NCBI GenBank assembly: GCA_022394755.1
Contig: JAGFCA010000121.1
Coordinates: 1-48,356 of the forward strand
DNA: 48,356 nucleotides
Direction of reading: 5' to 3'
DNA from: Candidatus Poribacteria bacterium
GTDB lineage: Bacteria > Poribacteria > WGA-4E > WGA-3G
The notes under the pieces were generated by a model. It did not search any database, had not been told where the DNA came from, and worked only from the letters and a program-made list of their open reading frames with translations. The translations under genes and the position numbers were made by a program. Positions 26,376-35,907 of this stretch are shown piece by piece (position 1 is the first letter of the stretch; the number at the start of each line of letters is the position of its first letter).

Positions 26376-26945
26376 ATGCGAATTATTGCGGGGAAATATA
26401 AAGGGAGACGTCTCGCTTCTCCGAAAGGCGTAAGTGTCAGACCTACATCTGATAGAGTTAAGGAGTCAGTCTTTAGTATTATACAAAAAGACATTATAAA
26501 CGCTAATTTTCTTGACCTTTGTGCAGGAACTGGGAACATTGGGATTGAAGCCATTAGTCGAGGAGCAAAACAGGTAACATTCTTAGAATGTAATCCTGTT
26601 AGTCTTAAACTCATAAGACAAAATTTAGATAACTGTGGTATTGAAATTTCAGAATCACAGGTTCAAGTGATTGCGTATGATATATATAAAGGCATCAAGA
26701 CATTACATAAACAATTAGAGACATTTGAGTTAATCTACTTTGATCCTCCGTATGATGCAGATATGTATATCAAATGTCTAACACAACTATCTGAAACAAG
26801 ACTTCTTAATGTAACGGGAAGAATCTTAGTTGAACATCATAAGAAAACCTTACTTCCTCCAGAAATAGGTTCACTTGCAATTGAAAAGCAAAGACAGTAT
26901 GGGGATACTTGTGTGAGTTTTTTCCGTTTAATTGAATTATTATAA
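26376..26945 (+). CDS. rsmD: 16S rRNA (guanine(966)-N(2))-methyltransferase RsmD
   Basis: The enzyme methylates G966 of 16S rRNA using S-adenosylmethionine. The N-terminal MRIIAGKYKGRRLASPKG and RPTSDRVKESVFSII are diagnostic. The SAM-binding motif is FLDLCAGTGNIGIEAISRGA, and the catalytic motif is FDPPY (122-126). The length of 189 residues is typical. It lies 60 bases after the DUF1501 gene; its usual partner coaD does not follow. A 608-base non-coding stretch comes next. Confidence 0.95.
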   Translation: MRIIAGKYKGRRLASPKGVSVRPTSDRVKESVFSIIQKDIINANFLDLCAGTGNIGIEAISRGAKQVTFLECNPVSLKLIRQNLDNCGIEISESQVQVIAYDIYKGIKTLHKQLETFELIYFDPPYDADMYIKCLTQLSETRLLNVTGRILVEHHKKTLLPPEIGSLAIEKQRQYGDTCVSFFRLIELL

Positions 26946-27553
26946 GTTCTGAGTTTGATTCATAGAATAAATTGGTCGGTCTAACTGCTGTTTTCACTTA
27001 GCTATTAAGTAAAGATGATTTCTTTCAAGGATTAGGAAACCTTACTGGATCTACCTTGTGATGATTAAGTATCTCAGATTTAAACAACATCTTTATTCTG
27101 TTGATAGACATTCTTATTAAACATAAATTTTATTCGGACTCAGATTATTGATCGTATTTAGATATACAAGATTTTATAACACAGATATTCTTCAAAGGGG
27201 AACATTTTTCACTAAACTAAATGGGTAGATTATCTACTTAATTTCTGATCAAACATAATCTTCATATCATAAACATTTTATGGTAGTATTGTTTTTGCGT
27301 TGATAAAAGTGTTCCACTGTATAGTTCACTCCGATCTACACAATACTTCTACTATTGATCAGATCTATATGTTCCGTTAGCAAGTTATACTATGTAATAT
27401 GTCCAATACCAATAGATATGTTGATAGTTTGCTATTGTATTCATGAATTTCCCTTCTCATGTACTCCACAGAAACATAACTGTAGATAGTATACTCTTTG
27501 ATGATACCAACGTTGAAGAATATCGTCTGTAAGGGAACATAAGGAATGAGTAC
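26946..27553. other. Intergenic stretch without a gene
   Basis: I see no gene in these 608 bases. An odd palindrome GTAGAT-T-ATCTAC lies at 27225-27237, of unknown significance. AAGGAA at 27541 is the ribosome-binding site of the gene at 27554. No promoter with correct spacing was found. Confidence 0.5.
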
Positions 27554-30157
27554 ATGAAAATAGAGGACCTTTCGGTTTCGCGACGTGGAAAACTCGTCGT
27601 AATTGACCATCAAAAATACCAAATTGAATATAACCTAACAAAAGGAACTTGGAACTATAACGACCAATCAGGAAAGACAATTATCAAGAACGGTTTAACA
27701 CAAGTAGGACTTTCTGATGGTACAACACTAAAAACATCTGATGCAGGCTATAGAGAATTCACCACAGAGGGTGTGGAAACTGATTCTTATGGAACTTATC
27801 AACTCTTACGGTTTTCTTATCAACCAGAGCTGAATACTTCTCAGTCAACAGATCAGGAAGATGGTGAATCACAAGACAGTGAAAACTCTGATAAATCTGA
27901 TCCTGACACTGAATCGAATGTAGAAAATATAAATGAAGAATCAAACAATACTGATATACGAATAAACACCTATCTGACTTGCTATTCTGACCTACCTTAT
28001 GTATTACTCAAAATAGGTGTTGAGAATCTGAATACCTCGCCAGTAAAATTAAAAGACATTTCTCTAATTGACATTTCAACACAAAATGGACTAATACAAT
28101 TAGGTGGACATCCATCCCAATACCATCTTTATCTAAAATTACCACCTATTTCCCCTAATTCGGCTACACATAAGAAAATCTATGATGGGTTCAATCTGAC
28201 TAAGGATAATTCATCACAGCCTTGTCAGGATGGACTGCTTTATGATACTGAAACTAAGAAATCTCTACTCTTCGGTTTTTTATCAGCTAACAAGTGGTGG
28301 CCAGGTATTCAAGTAGGTTATCAAGCATCTAAACGTAAATCTCAACAAGGAATTACTACTTGGGGTTTATATAATGATTTTGAAACCGCTGAATGTGATC
28401 CGGGAAATGAAATTACTACTGAAATTGGCTATATTGATTTTGTAGAAGAAGCTACTACATCCTATAAAAAGTATACTGAAAGACTTGGTAAAGACAATAA
28501 CGCCTTAGCATTAAATGTCATAGATTCAGATACCCCAAATAATTTAGTAGATAACAAAACTATTTCAGGTTGGAGTATTACATCTGAAAAGAAGGACGGA
28601 AAATTATCCGCTGAATATATTGGGGAACATACACGGTCAATTGCTGACAATCCCCTTTTCAAACCTATTCATTCTGGTGGGATTGACTACATACATTTAG
28701 ATTCCGGGTGGCAGAAAATTCCTGGAGAGATTGATTTGAATTCTGATGATTTTCCTGACGGTATGGCTTCGGTTGTGGAAGAAATCCACAAACTCGGTTT
28801 TAAGGCAAGTATCTGTATTGATCCTTATGTTATAGACTGTACTTCAAAATTAGTCTCAAAGTTTCCAGATATATGTCTCCGATCAACAGAACATAATAAC
28901 TCACATAAAGAAAATAATGATAAGAAATCTAAACCAACCAATGAACCTATTGAGGTATACCTTCCAGGTAGAAAAAAGGCACTTGCCATTTTAGATGTTT
29001 CACATCCTGAAACACAAAAGCACGTTAAAAAATGTATAAAAAAGGTCTGTGATGATTGGGGTTTTGACCTAATCAAGACCGATATGTCGAGTTATACAAG
29101 CGGTATGATGTCTATTAATCAGAATGTATCTTGGTATGACAGAACTTTAACCTCGACTGAATTATATCGTATGGCTGTAAATAAAGTGAAGGAATATATA
29201 GCATCAACACAGAATACACCTATCTTCTCAGGATATAACATTATTGAAAGTGTTAGTATAGGAAATATGTCAATTGTATTTCCACTTCTACGCCATAAAT
29301 ATGTACATAACACCGATTCTTGGCACCAACAGAACGGAATTAAAAACAAACTTAGCCGATACACAGGATATCTTTCACAACAGAATCTCTTGTGGGGTCA
29401 TGCGTATGGTGATTTATACGTAGACTCGCCACGACCCGCGAATGAAGTAATTGTTGAATTGACGACTGCCGCATTAAGTGGTGGGGCAGTATATTGTGTG
29501 AATGATCCAACTTCTTTTTCGCAACATCGGGCAGAATTACTTGCAAAAATACTACCTATATCAAAAAATACAGCATATTCTGCTGATCGTTTTGATAAAC
29601 AGTTACCACAAATTTTGCATTTGCCTGTAGCTACAGCACAGGAGTCTTGGGATCTAATTGGTATTTTCAATTGGAACGACCATCAAGAAGATATACTCCT
29701 TGATTTAGCTGATACAACTATAGATGTTGGCAAAGATTTTCTTGTACATGACTTTTGGATTCGTCAATACTTAGGTATAGTATCGAAAAAAGTTAGTTTG
29801 ATGAATATTCCTCCACGATCAGCGAAATTGCTTTGTTTACGCGAACAATTGGATGTTCCCCAACTCCTGTCAACAGATTTACACTATTCACAAGGTGCTG
29901 TCGAAATACTATCTGCTGGTTGGGATGAAAACAGTCAAAGTTATATGCTTGTTTGTAAACCACCAAGAGAATCAGAAGGTACATTCTTTATCCATGTTCC
30001 TGAAGAATTCATACCAACCGGTGTTTCTTCATACGGAAGTAAATATAGATATAAATGGGAAAAGCCAATATATGAATTAACATTTGATCCGACAGATTCA
30101 TTAATCCATACAAGTATACAGTTTACAAAAACTACTGGAGGATATGAAAAAACATAG
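27554..30157 (+). CDS. GH36-like glycoside hydrolase (alpha-galactosidase-type)
   Basis: This is an 867-residue clan GH-D-like enzyme. The TIM barrel is marked by GGIDYIHLDSGWQKIPG (~375), the FKASICIDPYV strand, and GFDLIKTDMSS, in which Asp510 fits the K-x-D nucleophile of GH36. A later GYLSQQNLLWGHAYGDLY and a C-terminal beta domain complete the fold. The usual SGGGR-type acid/base segment of true alpha-galactosidases is not obvious, so the specificity may differ. Two unusual low-complexity insertions are present: an acidic one at 93-133 and a Lys/Asn-rich one near 443-465. There is no signal peptide, so it should be cytoplasmic. AAGGAA lies seven bases before the ATG. It is followed 64 bases later by the uracil-DNA glycosylase gene. 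Confidence 0.8.
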   Translation: MKIEDLSVSRRGKLVVIDHQKYQIEYNLTKGTWNYNDQSGKTIIKNGLTQVGLSDGTTLKTSDAGYREFTTEGVETDSYGTYQLLRFSYQPELNTSQSTDQEDGESQDSENSDKSDPDTESNVENINEESNNTDIRINTYLTCYSDLPYVLLKIGVENLNTSPVKLKDISLIDISTQNGLIQLGGHPSQYHLYLKLPPISPNSATHKKIYDGFNLTKDNSSQPCQDGLLYDTETKKSLLFGFLSANKWWPGIQVGYQASKRKSQQGITTWGLYNDFETAECDPGNEITTEIGYIDFVEEATTSYKKYTERLGKDNNALALNVIDSDTPNNLVDNKTISGWSITSEKKDGKLSAEYIGEHTRSIADNPLFKPIHSGGIDYIHLDSGWQKIPGEIDLNSDDFPDGMASVVEEIHKLGFKASICIDPYVIDCTSKLVSKFPDICLRSTEHNNSHKENNDKKSKPTNEPIEVYLPGRKKALAILDVSHPETQKHVKKCIKKVCDDWGFDLIKTDMSSYTSGMMSINQNVSWYDRTLTSTELYRMAVNKVKEYIASTQNTPIFSGYNIIESVSIGNMSIVFPLLRHKYVHNTDSWHQQNGIKNKLSRYTGYLSQQNLLWGHAYGDLYVDSPRPANEVIVELTTAALSGGAVYCVNDPTSFSQHRAELLAKILPISKNTAYSADRFDKQLPQILHLPVATAQESWDLIGIFNWNDHQEDILLDLADTTIDVGKDFLVHDFWIRQYLGIVSKKVSLMNIPPRSAKLLCLREQLDVPQLLSTDLHYSQGAVEILSAGWDENSQSYMLVCKPPRESEGTFFIHVPEEFIPTGVSSYGSKYRYKWEKPIYELTFDPTDSLIHTSIQFTKTTGGYEKT
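27830..27952 (+). repeat. Acidic low-complexity insertion inside the GH36-like protein
   Basis: Residues 93-133 are almost entirely Ser, Asp, Glu, Asn, Gln and Thr (for example STDQEDGESQDSENSDKSD). The stretch interrupts the N-terminal beta domain between FSYQPEL and RINTYLTCYS, which otherwise read as consecutive strands. The reading frame is intact through it. Confidence 0.7.
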
Positions 30158-30221
30158 CGAGTGTTTGGATCATTTCTCAATCAAATATTTCTCATGAACC
30201 TTGGTAGGTTATCTCAATATA

Positions 30222-30863
30222 ATGTCAGAAAAATCTTCAAATACCGAAAAACTATTAAAGATTAAGAAACGTGCAGTAGAGTGTATAGACTGCAATTTTT
30301 CACAAACTCGTAAGAATGTAGTATTTGGAAGTGGTGACCCAGAATCCAAGTTAGTAGTCATAGCCGAAGGTCCGTCTGCAGCTGATAACCATACATCATT
30401 TCCTTTCTCTGGTCCTGCTGGAAATATGTTGGATGAAGTCTTCGCAGCCAATGAACTTACAAGAGCAGATATCTGGTTAACCAATATTATAAAGTGTCGT
30501 GCGGCAGATCAACAACAAAATGGATTGAAAAATCGTCTACCGAAAATCGAAGAAATAAAAGCATGTGCAAAATGGTTGGATAACGAATTAACCATTATAA
30601 AACCTTTTGTCATCTTATGTCTCGGATCCCCAGCTGCTAAGACTCTCATTCACTCAAGTTTTAAGATTACAGGTGAACGAGGGATCTGGTTTACAGAAAC
30701 CCGTTATTCACCGTTTGCGATGGCTACTTATAATCCTGCTTATGTCTTACGACAAGAAGGTGATGACTTTATGACATTAAGATCGTTGATTATTGAAGAT
30801 ATTTCAAAAGCAAAACAGAAATTAGCTGATGTAAATGAATATGAAAAAACAACACTCTTTTAA
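30222..30863 (+). CDS. Uracil-DNA glycosylase family 4-like, divergent active site
   Basis: The fold is family 4 (iron-sulfur) uracil-DNA glycosylase. It shows CIDC near the N-terminus, NVVFGSGDPESKLVVIAEGP, FPFSGPAGNMLDEVF, ADIWLTNIIKCRA, a fourth Cys in IKACAKWLDNEL, and VILCLGSPAAKTLI. The four cysteines fit a 4Fe-4S cluster, although the third-to-fourth spacing of 22 residues is long. Motif A reads AEGPS rather than GEAPG, and motif B reads TYNPAYVLR with Asn171 where His is usual. Its uracil-excising activity is therefore uncertain. I chose ATG 30222 rather than TTG 30201 because family proteins start near CxxC. It lies between the GH36-like and CysQ-like genes, probably by chance. Confidence 0.85.
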   Translation: MSEKSSNTEKLLKIKKRAVECIDCNFSQTRKNVVFGSGDPESKLVVIAEGPSAADNHTSFPFSGPAGNMLDEVFAANELTRADIWLTNIIKCRAADQQQNGLKNRLPKIEEIKACAKWLDNELTIIKPFVILCLGSPAAKTLIHSSFKITGERGIWFTETRYSPFAMATYNPAYVLRQEGDDFMTLRSLIIEDISKAKQKLADVNEYEKTTLF

Positions 30864-30901
30864 TAGAGAATAAATATAGAATAATCCAGATAGAGAAGAA
30901 A

Positions 30902-31867
30902 ATGCTAACAAGAAAACAGGTTGCAATTGAAGCAGTAATCAAAGCCACGAAATTGTGTCAAAAGGTACAAGCAGAGATGGTATCTTCAGATACAATACAA
31001 AAAAAGGATAAAAGTCCTGTAACAATAGCAGACTTTGGATCACAAGCAATAATATGTAAAGAGATCGAAAATGCATTTCCTGAAGATATAGTTGTAGGCG
31101 AAGAAGATGCTAATTCACTCAGGTCAAACACAGACCTACTTGATCGTGTAGTTGATAATGTCCGATCAACGGTTTCCGATAATATACTACCTCGTCAAGT
31201 TTGCGATTGGATAGATAGGGGTAGTGGGGATATAGGTGTAAGTTATTGGACGCTTGATCCAATTGACGGAACGAAAGGCTTTCTGAGGAAAGACCAATAT
31301 GCTATAGCATTAGCCTGGATTGAGAATGGTATAGTAGAATTGGGAGTATTAGGTTGTCCAAATTTACCCCACCAACTCAATGGCAATTCATCTGAAATAG
31401 GCAGTCTTTTTGTAGCAGTCCGTGGTGAAGGAACATCACTGCACACATTAAACGGACAGTTCGTCAAGAAAATAGATATATCTGATAGTGTTCTTTGTTT
31501 AGCAGAGAGTTTTGAATCTACACATGGAGATAGTGATACCCATGCATTAATTGCCGAAAAACTCGGTCTTGATTCTCCACCTGTCCAAATAGACAGCCAA
31601 GCGAAGTATGGGATTGTCGCTCGAGGAGAAGCTTCATTATATATTCGTTTACCCAATCCTGCTTCCCCCGATTACCGAGAATGTATCTGGGATCATGCTG
31701 CAGGAATGCTTGTGGTTGAGGAGGCAGCTGGAATTGTTACCGATGCACATGGAAAAGAATTAAATTTCTTGACGGGTAGACGTATGACCAATAATCGTGG
31801 TATTATTGCAACTACTAAATCCTTACATCCGAAAGTATTAACTATTCTATCAGAAAACTCTTTGTAG
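30902..31867 (+). CDS. 3'(2'),5'-bisphosphate nucleotidase (HAL2/CysQ-like)
   Basis: This is a magnesium-dependent phosphatase of the inositol monophosphatase superfamily. It most resembles the HAL2 branch, which converts 3'-phosphoadenosine 5'-phosphate to AMP. Metal ligands are visible in VVGEEDA and DPIDGTKGFLR (119-129), and in WDHAAGMLVVEEAAGIVTDAHG near the C-terminus. DKSPVTIADFGSQAI is also typical of the family. The 321-residue length fits HAL2 rather than the shorter SuhB or CysQ. It starts 38 bases after the glycosylase gene on the same strand and may be co-transcribed. No sulfate assimilation genes are close. Confidence 0.9.
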   Translation: MLTRKQVAIEAVIKATKLCQKVQAEMVSSDTIQKKDKSPVTIADFGSQAIICKEIENAFPEDIVVGEEDANSLRSNTDLLDRVVDNVRSTVSDNILPRQVCDWIDRGSGDIGVSYWTLDPIDGTKGFLRKDQYAIALAWIENGIVELGVLGCPNLPHQLNGNSSEIGSLFVAVRGEGTSLHTLNGQFVKKIDISDSVLCLAESFESTHGDSDTHALIAEKLGLDSPPVQIDSQAKYGIVARGEASLYIRLPNPASPDYRECIWDHAAGMLVVEEAAGIVTDAHGKELNFLTGRRMTNNRGIIATTKSLHPKVLTILSENSL

Positions 31868-31969
31868 ATAGATTTGCAGACACTGTCTTAATGTTCTTAG
31901 CTTAATTATAACATCAACAATTATTGATTTAGGATCCAGAAATTTTCCTAATATCTTGAAGGAGTGAAT

Positions 31970-32938
31970 ATGAAAGCGGGGCAAATCGTTGCACCACATC
32001 AAATTGAAATTATTGATATAGATAAACCAAATATGGACGACTATCCTGATGGCACTGTCATGATAAAGACTATTCATAGCGCTGTATGTGGAAGCGATAT
32101 GCCAAGTTTTGTTCTTGAGCACCCATCTGATCGCTATCCATTTGGACCCGGTCTGTCTATACATGAGGCAATCGGTGTAGTAACAGAAAGTAAATCAAAG
32201 AAGTATAAAATCGGTGATGAAGTTCTTGCATTACCACGTCATGTTGGAGGTTGTTCAGAATACTTCCTATCTGATGAAAGTGCTACCGTGCCTTTAGTAG
32301 ATTATCCACAGAAAGATTGTATCCTTATGTCACAACCTTTGGGTACAGTAATATGGGCATGTAGGAAATTGGGTAATATTCTGGATCAGGATGTAGTGGT
32401 AATTGGACAAGGTCCGATGGGATTACTTATAACCCATATGTTAAGTAATCTTGGTGCTAAAAGAATCATCACATCTGATTTAGTTGATTTCAGGTTACAA
32501 GTATCAAAAAAGATGCGTGCAACCCATACTGTCAATGCATCAACAGAGGATTTGATTGAGGCAGTCACTGATATAACTGATGGAAAGATGGCTGATCTTG
32601 TCGTTGAAGTAGTAGGACATCAAACAGAGACCGTCAATACATGTCTGAAACTACTCAGGCGCGAGGGGACCTTACTCGCCTTTGGTGTACCAGATGATGA
32701 ATTCTACGATTTTGGCTTCTCAGAATTCTTCAGGAAGAATCTACGGTTTATTGGTTCTGTTGGACCAGATATCCAAAATGATTTCCCATTAGCTATTGAC
32801 ATGATTGCGCAAGGAAGGATAGATGTATCTCCTATAATAACCCATCATCTTCCTTTTACAGAAGCACAAAAAGGTTTTGAGATGGCACTTCATAAGAAAA
32901 ATGAAGCCATAAAGATTGTCTTTGATTATCCAGAATAA
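31970..32938 (+). CDS. Zinc-binding alcohol dehydrogenase family protein (MDR)
   Basis: This is a medium-chain dehydrogenase/reductase of about 322 residues. Catalytic zinc ligands are Cys40 (VCGSD) and His65-Glu66 (LSIHEAIGV). The Rossmann motif is VVVIGQGPMGLLITHML. The four-cysteine structural-zinc lobe is absent, as in several sugar and threonine-type subfamilies. A perfect AAGGAG lies five bases before ATG 31970, so I prefer it to the in-frame GTG at 31964. It is convergent with a Gfo/Idh gene 25 bases downstream; together they suggest sugar or polyol oxidation. The substrate is unknown. Confidence 0.9.
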   Translation: MKAGQIVAPHQIEIIDIDKPNMDDYPDGTVMIKTIHSAVCGSDMPSFVLEHPSDRYPFGPGLSIHEAIGVVTESKSKKYKIGDEVLALPRHVGGCSEYFLSDESATVPLVDYPQKDCILMSQPLGTVIWACRKLGNILDQDVVVIGQGPMGLLITHMLSNLGAKRIITSDLVDFRLQVSKKMRATHTVNASTEDLIEAVTDITDGKMADLVVEVVGHQTETVNTCLKLLRREGTLLAFGVPDDEFYDFGFSEFFRKNLRFIGSVGPDIQNDFPLAIDMIAQGRIDVSPIITHHLPFTEAQKGFEMALHKKNEAIKIVFDYPE

Positions 32939-32963
32939 TAGATCGTCTGTATAGAATTAGAAT

Positions 32964-34016
32964 CTAAGTTAGAGGCAAATCTACGATTCGTCCTTCACGA
33001 CTTGATTGATAAATAGCAAGGATGATTTCAACCGATTTCCGACCCTCTCGACCATCAACTAAATGGGTTGAATCGGCTTCAATACCATTAATTAAGTTTT
33101 CCATCTGTCGTCGGTGATTAGCATGGTTTATTGCTCTTGGGTCGGACGCGCCGCCACCAGTATTGGTTTGTTGAGCAAATTCATTACGTATTTTTGTATC
33201 ATCTGGAAGTTCTGGATCAAACTCCCATTTGGTAATATCTTCTTCTTCGAGAATTGCAGTTCCTTGGGTACCACAGATTTCGGTTTTCTTGAACATACCG
33301 GGATATGCGGCAGTAGTTCCTTCAATTACACCTAATGCACCATTTTCAAAACGCAGTGCAGCAGCGGCAACATCTTCAACTTCGATTCTTTCGTGAGCTA
33401 AAGTATCGGTAAAGGCTTGAACAGATTTCACAGGACCCATAAAATACTGTAGAAGATCAATGGCATGTATAGATTGATTCATAAGGGCACCACCACCATC
33501 AAGGTCCCATGTACCACGCCAACCACCACTATCGTAATATTCTTGGGAACGGAACCATTTGATGTAGGAACTCCCTAATGTCAATTTACCGAAACGTCCA
33601 CTATCAATAGTTTCTTTTACAAGTTGAGAACCTTTGGTAAATCGTGAATTAAAAATAGCACATAAGCGAACACTTGCTTCATCGCAAGCTTGAATAATTT
33701 CATCACAACGTTGTAGAGTGATTTCTAATGGCTTTTCTACAATAACATGCTTGCCTGCATTTGCGGCAGCAACAGCAGGATCTAAATGTGCACCGCTTGG
33801 TGTACAAATACATACAATGTCAACATCATCCCTTTTCAGCATTTCGTTGTAATCTGAATAGGCATCAACGTTATATCTATCTGCAAGGCGTTTTGAATTC
33901 TCTGTATTGCGAGAACTTACAGCAATTAACTGACCATGTTCTAATTCAGATATTGCAGCGGAGTGAAAATCCGATATGCTACCACAACCAATAATTCCAA
34001 AACCGTACTTTTTCAT
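32964..34016 (-). CDS. Gfo/Idh/MocA family oxidoreductase
   Basis: This is an NAD(P)-dependent dehydrogenase of 350 residues. The Rossmann motif is FGIIGCGSISDFHSAAI, the catalytic lysine is in VIVEKPLEIT, and the second domain shows GGWRGTWDLDGGGALMNQSIHAIDLLQYFMG with the expected Asp and His. The C-terminal HRRQMENLINGI and GREGRKSVEIILAIYQSSREG are typical of the inositol/glucose dehydrogenase-like branch. AAGGAA lies 11 bases before the ATG. It is the second of three paralogues in the window and differs clearly from the others. The substrate is not known. Confidence 0.93.
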   Translation of the reverse strand: MKKYGFGIIGCGSISDFHSAAISELEHGQLIAVSSRNTENSKRLADRYNVDAYSDYNEMLKRDDVDIVCICTPSGAHLDPAVAAANAGKHVIVEKPLEITLQRCDEIIQACDEASVRLCAIFNSRFTKGSQLVKETIDSGRFGKLTLGSSYIKWFRSQEYYDSGGWRGTWDLDGGGALMNQSIHAIDLLQYFMGPVKSVQAFTDTLAHERIEVEDVAAAALRFENGALGVIEGTTAAYPGMFKKTEICGTQGTAILEEEDITKWEFDPELPDDTKIRNEFAQQTNTGGGASDPRAINHANHRRQMENLINGIEADSTHLVDGREGRKSVEIILAIYQSSREGRIVDLPLT

Positions 34017-34075
34017 AGGATGTTAATTCCTTCATAATCAGTTCTATACTTGAATAACTGATAATTTATAATAAA

Positions 34076-34753
34076 ATGAACAATGACAATTTAAATCAAA
34101 AAGATAGCTTGAATAATCCTGAATCTCAAGATAGTTCTAACCAAGAGAACGAAACTGAAGATTCTGCAGAAACACAAACCACTACCAAGAAGACTTTCCG
34201 ATACGGCTGTATGACTTTCTGCCTGGTTTTAACTTTCGTGTTTATATGGGTTTGGCATCATCAATCACAGTTTAATGACAACTATCGTAATGCAAGATTC
34301 CTTATGCGTAACAATAATCCAGAACAGGCAATAATAGCCTATCAAAAAGCACTAAAGAATAAGAACCGTACTATTTTCTTTAAGGATGCTCCATCGGCAT
34401 ATAATAACCTTGGCCAAGCATATATGTTCGCGGGTCAATATGATACAGCAATTGAAACTCTAAAAAAAGCAATTAAGATAGCACCAGATATTCCTGAAGG
34501 ATATGTAAATTTATCGACAGTGTATCTGAGAAAAAATGAACCATTGAACGCAAGTGAAATATGTAAACATGCCCTTCAAAACTTCCCGAACGCTGCTTTA
34601 CTACACTATAACTTATCCTGTGCCTATGCTATAACTGATAAACCGATAGAATCTAAGAAATCTCTTATCCGGGCAATAGAACTGAATCCTGAACTACAAG
34701 AATTAGCAAAAAATGAAGATGTACTCAAAGGAATTATTACTCAACTCAAGTAG
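34076..34753 (+). CDS. Membrane-anchored TPR protein
   Basis: The 225-residue protein has an acidic, Asn/Ser/Glu-rich N-terminus (1-40), one membrane helix (about 44-61, MTFCLVLTFVFIWVW), and then tetratricopeptide repeats to the end. Clear units are AYNNLGQAYMFAGQYDTAIETLKKAIKIAPD and GYVNLSTVYLRKNEPLNASEICKHALQNFP, followed by LHYNLSCAYAITDKPIESKKSLIRAIELNPE. It is divergent from the Gfo/Idh gene with 59 bases between. Such proteins scaffold complexes, and the partner is unknown. Confidence 0.85.
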   Translation: MNNDNLNQKDSLNNPESQDSSNQENETEDSAETQTTTKKTFRYGCMTFCLVLTFVFIWVWHHQSQFNDNYRNARFLMRNNNPEQAIIAYQKALKNKNRTIFFKDAPSAYNNLGQAYMFAGQYDTAIETLKKAIKIAPDIPEGYVNLSTVYLRKNEPLNASEICKHALQNFPNAALLHYNLSCAYAITDKPIESKKSLIRAIELNPELQELAKNEDVLKGIITQLK

Positions 34754-34779
34754 AAATCCGTTTCATTCAAATGATTAAT

Positions 34780-35907
34780 TTAAGGTATATTTGCAACATA
34801 AACCTGCGAATATCCAGAAACATCTGATGTGTATACAACAGATGATTCATCCGGACTAAATGATGGATGTGGATGTGTCCATTGTGGACCATAGACTGTA
34901 TCTATTTTCATTTCCATCCAACTCAGGGATTTCTCTCTATCTCCATCCTGTTGTGCAGCTGCCCAATCCTCCGCAACCGCATATCGATCCTTCTTCCATT
35001 GACTACCACCCGAAGAACTCTTCGGATAACAGATAGCTTCATGTTTTCCGGTCTCCACATCTACCAAACGTAGTCCGATATCAGGATGTACTGTATCACA
35101 TAAGACTTTTGTTCCATCACGATTACTTGCAATATGCCACGCATTGAAATCTGAGATTGTTTCCATTTCCAGTGTGTCTAATGAAATACGCCGTAGAGAA
35201 TACGGCCAATGCGTTACAATCAGATCGTCCTGAGATCCAAGAAATGTCTCATGTACCAGGAATTCGCTATTTTCGTGTTCATACAACCTTCGGTTTTCTG
35301 TACCATCCCTTTTGATTGTCCACATGCGGGGAGCAGGATCACCAGAATACGCAATCAGCTCAGGATGTTTAGGATGAAATTGGGGATGGATTATTGTCTG
35401 ATCAGGTGAGGTATAAATAATCTCTCCACCGCTACCATCAGTGGCAGTAACTGTAACGTGGGATTTACCATCTAATTTCATAGCAGTAACAATATAATTT
35501 TCATCCGCACTCACACTACATTCCCCAAGACTACCACCAGGAAACACAGCGAGAACTCGCTCCTCAAAGGATTCAATATGAATTGCTTTTATAGAATTCC
35601 CTTCAGTGTAAAACAGTTCTTTCCCTTCTTTAGAGATTACACCTGAATATCCGTGTACTTCATCCCCATTTGTAATTTGGACGATATTACCATCTGGATA
35701 TTCAACAATATAGAAATTTGCTTTACCAGATCTATAGGATGTAAATATAAGATACTTTTGATCTTGAGTGAAGGAGGGAGTTAGAAAGTATAAATTGTGA
35801 TTAATCGTCTCATCACCGGTAATTTGATATATATGAGAGCCAGTTTGGGAATCCTGTAACTCACGAAGTTCGGAGGGATGTTCAGATCCTTTTTCATATT
35901 TTGCCAT
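34780..35907 (-). CDS. Oligogalacturonate lyase-like beta-propeller (PL22-like)
   Basis: This is a 375-residue seven-bladed-propeller-type protein without a signal peptide. TolB-like blade motifs recur: FTQDQKYLIFTSYRSG, VSADENYIVTAM, FNAWHIASNRDGTKVLCDT and FSPDESSVVYTSDVSGYSQVYV. The overall pattern, with HPQFHPKHPELIAYSGDPAPRMW and HPHPSFSPDESSVVYTSD, resembles cytoplasmic oligogalacturonate lyase (PL22), which splits unsaturated digalacturonate; its manganese is held by His and Gln residues. Assignment of activity is inference: no pectate lyase or uronate isomerase genes are seen nearby. It is convergent with the TPR gene. Confidence 0.72.
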   Translation of the reverse strand: MAKYEKGSEHPSELRELQDSQTGSHIYQITGDETINHNLYFLTPSFTQDQKYLIFTSYRSGKANFYIVEYPDGNIVQITNGDEVHGYSGVISKEGKELFYTEGNSIKAIHIESFEERVLAVFPGGSLGECSVSADENYIVTAMKLDGKSHVTVTATDGSGGEIIYTSPDQTIIHPQFHPKHPELIAYSGDPAPRMWTIKRDGTENRRLYEHENSEFLVHETFLGSQDDLIVTHWPYSLRRISLDTLEMETISDFNAWHIASNRDGTKVLCDTVHPDIGLRLVDVETGKHEAICYPKSSSGGSQWKKDRYAVAEDWAAAQQDGDREKSLSWMEMKIDTVYGPQWTHPHPSFSPDESSVVYTSDVSGYSQVYVANIP

